A DNA stretch of 64,000 nucleotides from assembly GCA_016713025.1 (NCBI GenBank), contig JADJPZ010000004.1, positions 3,162,001 through 3,226,000 on the forward strand, read 5' to 3'. Positions within the stretch are counted from its first letter, which is position 1. Every line of letters begins with the position of its first letter. The notes beneath the pieces are model-generated. The model saw only the letters and a program-made list of their open reading frames with translations. It had not been told where the DNA came from and did not search any database. This document shows positions 53,916 through 61,090 of the stretch, piece after piece. A program made the translations under genes and the position numbers. Source of the stretch: Saprospiraceae bacterium. Its GTDB lineage: Bacteria > Bacteroidota > Bacteroidia > Chitinophagales > Saprospiraceae.

Positions 53916-56900
53916 ATGATAATTTCATTTAAATGGCTATCATGCTGCATTGTTTTCATCCTGTACTTTAGCAGCAGTATTTTCCATCATATCGAAGGAC
54001 AAAAATCATTTACTACCCTTACTCCTGCCCAATCAGGAATAATTTTCGAAAATACCTTACCCGAGACTCCTGATGCCAATATCATCACCTACGAATATTT
54101 TTACAATGGCGGAGGTGTTGCAGCCGGAGATTTCAACAATGACGGACTTGGGGACCTTTATTTTACGGCAAATTTGGCTGAAAATAAGTTATTTTTAAAC
54201 CTGGGCAATTTCAAATTTAAGGATATCACAAAATCTTCAGGCGCTGGTGGGAAAAGAGGTTGGAAGACAGGAGTTTCTGTGGCTGATGTCAATGGTGATG
54301 GATTTTTGGATATATATGTTTGTTATTCCGGTGATGTGGACCCTCAGCACAGGCACAATCAGCTTTTTATCAACAATGGCAATCTCACCTTCACAGACAA
54401 ATCAGCGCAGATGGGAGTGAATGATAGCGGACACACCACTCATGCTGCTTTTTTTGATATGGATCGCGATGGCGATTTGGATTTGTACGTCCTGAATCAC
54501 AATATCAAAAATCTCAGAAACTTTGATGCCGCATTTGTCAAAAAGATGGTTGATCCGGATGCAGGCGATAGACTCTATGAAAATGTAAACGGAAAGTTTG
54601 TCAACATAACTCAAAAAGCCGGTATCATCTCCAATCCGCTTGGGTATGGACTGGGTGTCAATATTGCAGACATCAATAATGATGGCTGGCCGGATATTTA
54701 TGTGACCAACGACTATGTCGAAGAGGACTATCTCTATTTGAACAATCAAAACAGTACATTTAAAGAGTGTCTGAAGGAGCAGATCAGCCATATATCCAAT
54801 TTTTCTATGGGTGTGGATATTGCTGATATCAACAATGATGGCTGGCAGGATATCTTTACCTTGGATATGCTGCCTGAAGACAATATCAGACAAAAACTGC
54901 TCTATGCGCCTGACAATTATGAGCTATATAATAATATGGTACAAAATGGATTTCACCACCAACTTATGCGCAATATGTTGCAGATCAATAATGGTAATGG
55001 AACATTCAGCGAAGTGGGTCAGGTCGCTGGAATATCCAATACGGATTGGTCATGGTCAGCTTTATTTGCGGATTTTAATAATGACGGGCTCAAAGATTTA
55101 TATGTGACCAATGGTTACGGAAGAGACATGATCAACAGGGATTTTATGAAGTTCTACGCATCCGAAAGGCTCAAACACCTGCAGGGAAAGACCGATACCA
55201 AAATGTTTAAGATGTTACAGACGATCAGATCTACTCCTTTAAGAAATTATATCTACGAAAATACCGGAAATTATACTTTTAAAGACAGATCAGTGGATTG
55301 GGGATTTGAGAAGCCTGATTTTTCGCATGGAGCGATCTATGCAGACCTGGACAATGATGGAGATCTGGATATCGTTGACAATAAGATGAATGCTCCGGCC
55401 GGAGTATATAGAAATAATTGTATAGAACAAAAGAAGGGTAATCAGTTTCTAAAAATAGCACTGATTGCCTCAGATAAAAATTCCCAAGCTATTGGTGCAA
55501 GGGTCACGATCTTTACTCCATCGGGCATCTTGATGCAGGAGAATTATCCGGTTCATGGTTTTCAGTCTTCCATGGCGGTGCCATTGCATTTTGGATTGAA
55601 AAGTGATAACATTGATTCCATCTCAGTGAGGTGGCCAGATGGAAATGTCCAATCACTCTATGACCTAAAAGGCCAAATTAATACAACTATTGTTATCAAA
55701 AAAATCAGTGGAAGAGTAGAAAAAATCGGGCAAAAAAACATGGATCCTATTTTTATAACTGACGATACAGCAATACCTTACATACATGGAGAATTAGCCA
55801 AAAATGACTTTAAGGTACAACCTCTGATGCCCGATATGATATCTTACAACGGTCCAAAAATGGCAATTGGCGATACCAATAAAGACAATCTGCAGGATAT
55901 TTATTTTTGTGGTTCATCAGGAAAGGCTGGTGTCATGATGACTCAGAAAGGAGACGGGACATTTGCAGCCATATCTCAGCCGGACTTCAATACTGATGCC
56001 AGGTATGAAGATACCGATGCTGTATTTTTTGATGCGGATGGCGATGGTGACCTGGATTTGTATGTCGTCTCAGGAGGATTTTATGGAGGAGCATCTGATG
56101 AATTGCTCCAGGACAGATTTTATCTGAATGCTGGTGGCACTTTTTTTGCAAAACCAAGCCGAGTTCCTAAGGAAAATCACTCAGGTAGTGTTGCGATTCC
56201 AATGGATTTTGATGGGGACGGTGACCTGGATATATTTGTTGGCGGAAGAGTCGTACCGGGTAAGTTTCCGTTATCACCCGGAAGTTTATTATTGGTCAAT
56301 GACGGTAAAGGTAACTTCACTGATGGAACCCAGCAGTATGCACCTGCTTTCAAGGAATTGGGAATGGTCACTGATGCCAAATGGGAAGATATCAATAAAG
56401 ATGGTAAAAAAGAATTGATAGTAAGTGGTGATTGGATGCGATTGGAGGTTTTTTCTGTGGCCAATAACACTTTCAAAAAAGTCACTGAACAATATTTTGA
56501 CAAATCATACTACGGTTGGTGGAAAACCATCGCACTGGCAGACATAGATAAAGATGGTGATCTGGATATCATTGCCGGCAATTGGGGCAGCAATGCTCAA
56601 TTTAAACCTTCAGATAAAGAACCTATGGAGTTGTACTATGATGATTTTGATAAAAATGGATACTTAGACCCTATATTGAGTTATTATATACAGAGTAAAT
56701 CACATCCTATGGCATCACGGGATGAGATGACTGATCAGATTGTTGGGTTAAGACAACGGTTTGTCACTTATGATGCGTATAGCAAGGCTTCGCTGGAAGA
56801 TATTTTTTCGAAAGAACAGATTGAAAAATCACCAAAACTGACGGCCAATCATATGTCCACATCTCTGTTTTTGAATGATGGAGGAAATTTCAGATATACC

Positions 56901-57221
56901 CGACTGCCGGTTGAAGCCAATTTTTCACCTGTGTACAGCATAGTCAGTGAAGATTTTAACGGAGATGGACATATTGATGTTTTATTGGCTGGAAATGTAG
57001 AGCAAACCCGGATAAAGATAGGAAGAACAGACGCCAATATGGGTTGCCTGCTGGTAGGTGATTCGAAAGGCAATTTCAAATATATTCCACAGTTGCAATC
57101 CGGACTAAGCATCAAAGGTTGTGTCAGAAGTCTTGAAGTGATGACCGATGGAAAAAAAGAAAAGTTTATAGTTTCCGGCATCAATTCAGGGAAGGCATTG
57201 AAAATCACTTGGAAAAAATGA
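53916..57221 (+). CDS. FG-GAP/VCBS repeat protein, CRTAC1/ASPIC-UnbV type
   Basis: 1101 residues with a signal segment (LSCCIVFILYFSSSIF). I count about 14 calcium-binding-like loops of the form DxNxDGxxD, for example DFNNDGLGDLYF, DVNGDGFLDIYV, DMDRDGDLDLYV, DADGDGDLDLYV and DFNGDGHIDVLL, giving two beta-propellers. Between them (about 520-600) is the UnbV/ASPIC domain (IGARVTIFTPSGI, SISVRWPDGNVQSL). Such proteins occur next to SusCD pairs; the exact task, possibly surface binding, is unproven. Its stop overlaps the haloperoxidase start (ATGA), so the two products are made together. Confidence 0.9.
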   Translation: MIISFKWLSCCIVFILYFSSSIFHHIEGQKSFTTLTPAQSGIIFENTLPETPDANIITYEYFYNGGGVAAGDFNNDGLGDLYFTANLAENKLFLNLGNFKFKDITKSSGAGGKRGWKTGVSVADVNGDGFLDIYVCYSGDVDPQHRHNQLFINNGNLTFTDKSAQMGVNDSGHTTHAAFFDMDRDGDLDLYVLNHNIKNLRNFDAAFVKKMVDPDAGDRLYENVNGKFVNITQKAGIISNPLGYGLGVNIADINNDGWPDIYVTNDYVEEDYLYLNNQNSTFKECLKEQISHISNFSMGVDIADINNDGWQDIFTLDMLPEDNIRQKLLYAPDNYELYNNMVQNGFHHQLMRNMLQINNGNGTFSEVGQVAGISNTDWSWSALFADFNNDGLKDLYVTNGYGRDMINRDFMKFYASERLKHLQGKTDTKMFKMLQTIRSTPLRNYIYENTGNYTFKDRSVDWGFEKPDFSHGAIYADLDNDGDLDIVDNKMNAPAGVYRNNCIEQKKGNQFLKIALIASDKNSQAIGARVTIFTPSGILMQENYPVHGFQSSMAVPLHFGLKSDNIDSISVRWPDGNVQSLYDLKGQINTTIVIKKISGRVEKIGQKNMDPIFITDDTAIPYIHGELAKNDFKVQPLMPDMISYNGPKMAIGDTNKDNLQDIYFCGSSGKAGVMMTQKGDGTFAAISQPDFNTDARYEDTDAVFFDADGDGDLDLYVVSGGFYGGASDELLQDRFYLNAGGTFFAKPSRVPKENHSGSVAIPMDFDGDGDLDIFVGGRVVPGKFPLSPGSLLLVNDGKGNFTDGTQQYAPAFKELGMVTDAKWEDINKDGKKELIVSGDWMRLEVFSVANNTFKKVTEQYFDKSYYGWWKTIALADIDKDGDLDIIAGNWGSNAQFKPSDKEPMELYYDDFDKNGYLDPILSYYIQSKSHPMASRDEMTDQIVGLRQRFVTYDAYSKASLEDIFSKEQIEKSPKLTANHMSTSLFLNDGGNFRYTRLPVEANFSPVYSIVSEDFNGDGHIDVLLAGNVEQTRIKIGRTDANMGCLLVGDSKGNFKYIPQLQSGLSIKGCVRSLEVMTDGKKEKFIVSGINSGKALKITWKK

Positions 57222-58570
57222 AAACAACACACTTAAGATTCATTATCTCAATCATTGCTTATTTAAATATAAGTTTGGTTTTTTGCCAAACTAAAAAGAT
57301 AAAGCCTGCGGTAGAATATGTAACTACACTGAAAAATATCACAAATGTCATGGTCAATGATGTCACATCTCCTGTGGCTGCTGCCAGATATTATGGATAT
57401 ATCACACTTACGGCATATGAAGTACTTTCCGTATCAAACGCTTTGGATTATCCATCTATGTCTACGGTACTGAAGTTCCCGGAAATAAAGATTTCTGATG
57501 CAGTGGATATAAAAAAAATCGATCCAGCAATGGCTGTAAACCTTGCAATACTGAAGGCCGCTGAAAAATTACTTCCCTCAGGCCCTACACTTTCGGGTCA
57601 AATAAGTCAATATATAGAGAACTATCATGTACCTACAGGAAAATCAGAAACAGGAAAACATTCTGTGGCACTTGCAGGTGAAGTTGCCGACCATATCGTC
57701 AGATGGGCACGCACAGATGGTTTTCAACAATTAAATAACCTGGAAAGATATACTCCAAAATCTGATCCGGGTAACTGGAAACCCACCGCACCGGCATTTA
57801 TGGCTCCTATAGAACCGCAATGGAGAACCATCAGACCATTTCTTATGGATTCAGCACAACAGTTCAAACCTAAGTTACCTGCTCCTTACAGCACAGAAAA
57901 AAACAGTTCATTTTATCAGCAAATGCTGGAAACGTATGAAGTAGGTAACAGAGCTGATAAAAAAGAGCAGGAAATAGCCATGTTTTGGGATTGTAATCCG
58001 TTTGCCGTGCAGCAGATAGGTCATGTGGAGTTTGGAATAAAAAAGATATCGCCTGGTGGACATTGGATAGGTATCACGGGGATTGCAAGTAAAAAGAAGA
58101 ACATGGACCTCGGCCAAACTGTGCTCACACACGCTATCATCGGAATCACAATGCATGACGCTTTTATAGCTTGTTGGGACGAAAAATACAGGAGTGATCG
58201 GGTAAGGCCTGAGACAGCTATCAATCTTTTGCTGGATCCAAGATGGCGGCCATTACTTCAGACACCACCATTTCCTGAGTATGTTTCGGGACACTCGGTG
58301 GTTTCATCGGCAAGTGCACAGGTGTTGACAGCTATCTTTGGTCCAAAACTTTCATTCACTGATGATACTGAAATAGAATTTGGACTTTCAAAAAGAAAGT
58401 TCAGATCATTTATACAGGCAGCGGAGGAAGCATCCATCTCCAGACTTTATGGCGGTATACATTACAGGGACGGCATTGATCAGGGAGTTTGGCAGGGAAA
58501 AGAAGTGGGTAAGTTGTCCATATCAAAACTAAAGAAATACTATCAACTCATCAGCAGGCAAAAACAATAA
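57218..58570 (+). CDS. Vanadium-haloperoxidase/PAP2-fold secreted enzyme (first of two)
   Basis: 450 residues from the ATG at 57218, with a signal peptide (FIISIIAYLNISLVFCQ). The vanadate/phosphate pocket is complete: KYRSDRVRPETA (KX6RP), YVSGHSVVSS (SGH) and SRLYGGIHYRDGID (SR and His). Family members either oxidise halides with peroxide or act as acid phosphatases; sequence alone does not tell which. It is coupled by ATGA to the VCBS gene, so it probably works at the surface or periplasm on something handled by the SusCD pair. Confidence 0.88.
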   Translation: MKTTHLRFIISIIAYLNISLVFCQTKKIKPAVEYVTTLKNITNVMVNDVTSPVAAARYYGYITLTAYEVLSVSNALDYPSMSTVLKFPEIKISDAVDIKKIDPAMAVNLAILKAAEKLLPSGPTLSGQISQYIENYHVPTGKSETGKHSVALAGEVADHIVRWARTDGFQQLNNLERYTPKSDPGNWKPTAPAFMAPIEPQWRTIRPFLMDSAQQFKPKLPAPYSTEKNSSFYQQMLETYEVGNRADKKEQEIAMFWDCNPFAVQQIGHVEFGIKKISPGGHWIGITGIASKKKNMDLGQTVLTHAIIGITMHDAFIACWDEKYRSDRVRPETAINLLLDPRWRPLLQTPPFPEYVSGHSVVSSASAQVLTAIFGPKLSFTDDTEIEFGLSKRKFRSFIQAAEEASISRLYGGIHYRDGIDQGVWQGKEVGKLSISKLKKYYQLISRQKQ

Positions 58571-58727
58571 CAGTTAGAATTGGTAGTTTTATCCTAAATT
58601 TTGAATTTTTTCGCTCGGCTCCACCTCCGCTTCATTATACAGATCTCCTACGGTAAACTCATTACTCTTTCGCAATAAGTGTCATCATTTACTACCCTTT
58701 TTTACCTCCAACTATTGGGCTTCCTAA

Positions 58728-58991
58728 TTCTACTTTGTCATCTTCAAAAATCTAAGTCAATTACACTTTCATCAAAATTTAATCAACCGGAAACCTGATA
58801 ATTTTTGATAGTTAAAGATTCCTAATAATGGCGACAGAATTATTTTAATAATAAAGACATGTGTATCATCGTCTTTAGAAAAATAAATTCTCGTCGGTAT
58901 AAATGTATGGGTAAATTAGGGTCACAACTGTTGGGTTAACCCAACAGTTTTCCAATCAATCGGAATGTCCGTATAATTTGACAAAGTAGAA
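58728..58991. mobile_element. 264-bp MITE with IS701-like ends and CTAA target duplication
   Basis: The left end TTCTACTTTGTCA (58728-58740) and the right end TGACAAAGTAGAA (58979-58991) are the same as the ends of the insertion sequence at 45.7 kb. CTAA lies just outside both (58724-58727, 58992-58995), a 4-bp repeat of the YTAR form known for IS701. No gene is inside. A perfect 24-bp palindrome (58926-58949, centre GGGTTAACCC) lies near the right end. Its right 90 bp recur at 32738-32831. The insertion sequence probably moves it. Confidence 0.75.
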
Positions 58992-59021
58992 CTAATCCAA
59001 TGCTCACTAATCCAATGCTCA
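58992..59021 (+). repeat. Tandem 15-bp repeat, two units
   Basis: CTAATCCAATGCTCA twice in a row, followed by CTAA. It starts at the target repeat of the MITE and may have formed when this site was hit or repaired. Confidence 0.7.
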
Positions 59022-59025
59022 CTAA

Positions 59026-59195
59026 CACACAAGGTAAGCCTTTTATGATATTTCTGTCCGTACAGTCATTGTTTTGTCGCTCCGATTTACATCGGTCTTC
59101 TTTTGGCTTCCTTTAGATTCCACTTCAGAGTGGACACCCTTGCCTTTGACTAACACTTCCCATTGACTGGCGTATTCGGGACTTTAACCCTATAG
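59026..59195 (-). ncRNA. Structured RNA block, possibly a group II intron fragment
   Basis: On the minus strand there are several tight hairpins in a row: GGG-TTAAAGT-CCC (59178-59190), TCCACT-CTGA-AGTGGA (59119-59134), CCGAT-GTAA-ATCGG with a GNRA loop (59082-59095) and CTGT-ACGG-ACAG (59054-59065). The wording CAAGGGTGTCCAC, GAATCTAAAGGAAGCC and AAAAGGCTTACC recalls domain I of bacterial group II introns. No intron reverse transcriptase is present, so it would be a remnant. The identification is from memory of the pattern and is tentative. Confidence 0.4.
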
Positions 59196-59216
59196 TGTAA
59201 TGGTATGCTTAGCGCA

Positions 59217-59266
59217 TATAAAGAAAAGCGAAGGTTAAATGTTTTTAACCTTCGCTTTTCTTTATA
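59217..59266 (-). terminator. 23-bp perfect hairpin, terminator of the second haloperoxidase gene
   Basis: Left arm 59217-59239, loop TGTT, right arm 59244-59266, all 23 pairs perfect, core AGCGAAGGTTAAA. It lies 77 bp past the stop of the minus-strand gene, and either strand would end in T-rich sequence, so it may stop transcripts from both sides. Confidence 0.75.
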
Positions 59267-59342
59267 CACAATTTTGATTTACCCTTTACATATCAAAACT
59301 AAACCACTTGATGACGAAATTCAATACAGGGTTATGTGAATA

Positions 59343-60716
59343 TTATCTTACAAACACGGGCCATTTCAATCTTTTATTGACATTATCGCCAATGGCTCTA
59401 CCCAACTGTAAGCCCTTGCTATTGTCCATAGGGTAATGGATGCCCCCATAGAGGCGACTATTGGCACATTCTTCAGCCATCACATCAAAATTGGAGAAGC
59501 TTCTGGCAAAAAATCCATATTTTAGCTGACTATAATCTGTAAACTGGAAATTGCCATCTCCTTTGGTAAACATCGCAGCCAATATTCTGGAACCGGCACC
59601 CATCTCACATGAATGACCTGATGTATATGCCGGAAATGGAGGTGTACCAAGCAATGTTTTCCATGCGGGATCGATATGTCTGTTGATATATGTAACCGGT
59701 CTCAAAAGCACATGATCATATTTTCCCTTCCAGCAAGCAATAAAGGCATCGTTTTCTGCAATTCCAAGTCTTGCAATAGCGACACTCGTTTTTGCAAGAG
59801 TTGCTTTTTCTTCAAATAGTATTTGTGTCAGGATATTAAAAGTATGCCCGGCAGGTGTACAAGTGGCAAAAGGATCATCAGACCAGTATTTGGCTATTTC
59901 AACCTGTTCTGTGGTATTGTTTTTGACCTGATTGTAAGTAGCTATTGCTTCTCTATAAAACTCAGAGTCTTTTGATTCTGAAAAAACAACAGGCATGGGC
60001 ACTTTTGTTTTTTCAACATTGACATCCATGAAAGGTCTGTTATTTCCCCATCTTGGACAAAGTGGGTCTTTGACACTTCCGGTAGGGACCCAACAATATG
60101 CATCAGTAGGAATGACGTATGGTTTTTGAAATGGTTCCAAATAAGCTTCATGACCACCATCTGCCTTTGAATAATCATAAACAGCATCAGCCACTTTTTG
60201 TCCAAATGCCACTGATCGGTCTACTATCTCTGTATTAACGGATGTAGACATTTCCTTTAAATTAGCTTTCTCCATATCTTCAATATTAAGTTTGTCTGCA
60301 GCCTTAAGATTCTTGTCATACATATACAACATCATTTTGGCGACAGCAGCATTGGATGCAATAGCCCAATTGTATTCCAAATGAGATTCAGGAACAGGCA
60401 AGGTAAAACTTTGAAATCCTTTTAATTGAGACTGTAGTGAAACAGCTCCTTCAATTCCATGTCTTACTGCTTCGTAATTGGTTATGGAGATATAGCCATA
60501 CGCTCTTGCTGCTTGTGGAGGAAAAAATCCGGGTGTATTTTTTGTAGTGGTACAAATAAGGTCATAATAGTCAATAAGATGATTTGCTGAGTACGATTCC
60601 ACATCCGGACTTTTAACTTCGCTTTCATCCTTTGAACATGACTGGAAAAACCCTACAAGTATAAACAAAAATACAAACTTGTAAATATTTTTAGGTAGAC
60701 AAATTGAACAGTACAT
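59343..60716 (-). CDS. Vanadium-haloperoxidase/PAP2-fold lipoprotein (second of two)
   Basis: 457 residues; signal VFLFILVGFFQSC with a lipobox Cys (about residue 27) followed by SKDE, so a lipoprotein. Pocket residues: KYDHVLLRPVTY (KX6RP), YTSGHSCEMG (SGH) and SRLYGGIHYPMDNSKG. It is similar in plan to the enzyme at 57218 (shared AYGYI, FWDCNPFA/YWSDDPFA, TPPFPEY/TPPFPAY) but clearly diverged. Opposite strand, tail to tail with the first. Halide oxidation or phosphatase activity cannot be chosen from the sequence. Confidence 0.87.
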   Translation of the reverse strand: MYCSICLPKNIYKFVFLFILVGFFQSCSKDESEVKSPDVESYSANHLIDYYDLICTTTKNTPGFFPPQAARAYGYISITNYEAVRHGIEGAVSLQSQLKGFQSFTLPVPESHLEYNWAIASNAAVAKMMLYMYDKNLKAADKLNIEDMEKANLKEMSTSVNTEIVDRSVAFGQKVADAVYDYSKADGGHEAYLEPFQKPYVIPTDAYCWVPTGSVKDPLCPRWGNNRPFMDVNVEKTKVPMPVVFSESKDSEFYREAIATYNQVKNNTTEQVEIAKYWSDDPFATCTPAGHTFNILTQILFEEKATLAKTSVAIARLGIAENDAFIACWKGKYDHVLLRPVTYINRHIDPAWKTLLGTPPFPAYTSGHSCEMGAGSRILAAMFTKGDGNFQFTDYSQLKYGFFARSFSNFDVMAEECANSRLYGGIHYPMDNSKGLQLGRAIGDNVNKRLKWPVFVR

Positions 60717-60759
60717 AATTTATTTTTAAGTGTTTATAAATTAAATAAATATTTAATAT

Positions 60760-60850
60760 GTATATATCAAACATTGTGCCACTTTTTAATATGACACTCT
60801 ATTCCGATATTACCCCTATTAAAATTCAAATTATTTTCTGTTCACTATAG
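60760..60850 (+). repeat. Degenerate copy of the ~105-bp element (copy E)
   Basis: The right end TTATTTTCTGTTCACTATAG matches copies B and C; the left end TATATCAAACA is weakly similar. The middle is not conserved. It lies in the space between the haloperoxidase and dnaE. Confidence 0.4.
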
Positions 60851-60863
60851 ATAATGAAATGAG

Positions 60864-60955
60864 CTTATTTTGAGCGAAAAGAGTCAAATTTAGCAGTCCG
60901 CCACTGCGGAAAGGCAATTCGACGAAAAATTTAACGAATTTGCAGTCAAAATAAG
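60864..60955. repeat. Nested palindrome with TCCGC-CACT-GCGGA core
   Basis: Outer pair CTTATTTTGA (60864-60873)/TCAAAATAAG (60946-60955), inner pair CAAATT/AATTTG and central hairpin 60897-60910. The central hairpin differs by one base from that at 34574-34587. The stretch on to dnaE has only a -7 box. Confidence 0.5.
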
Positions 60956-61043
60956 ACGTTTTATTGCTTACAGATATTTTTTAAACAAACTCTAAAGCGG
61001 ATAGCTCGGGCTAAAGGTATCGCCCTGAAAACAAAAAAATTCT

Positions 61044-61051
61044 TATATTTG
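61044..61051 (+). promoter_or_regulatory. -7 promoter box (TATATTTG) of dnaE
   Basis: Perfect TAnnTTTG, 39 nt before the GTG start of dnaE. Confidence 0.5.
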
Positions 61052-61090
61052 CATTTTTAAGCATTCAAAGTATAAAAACCCAATCTCACA

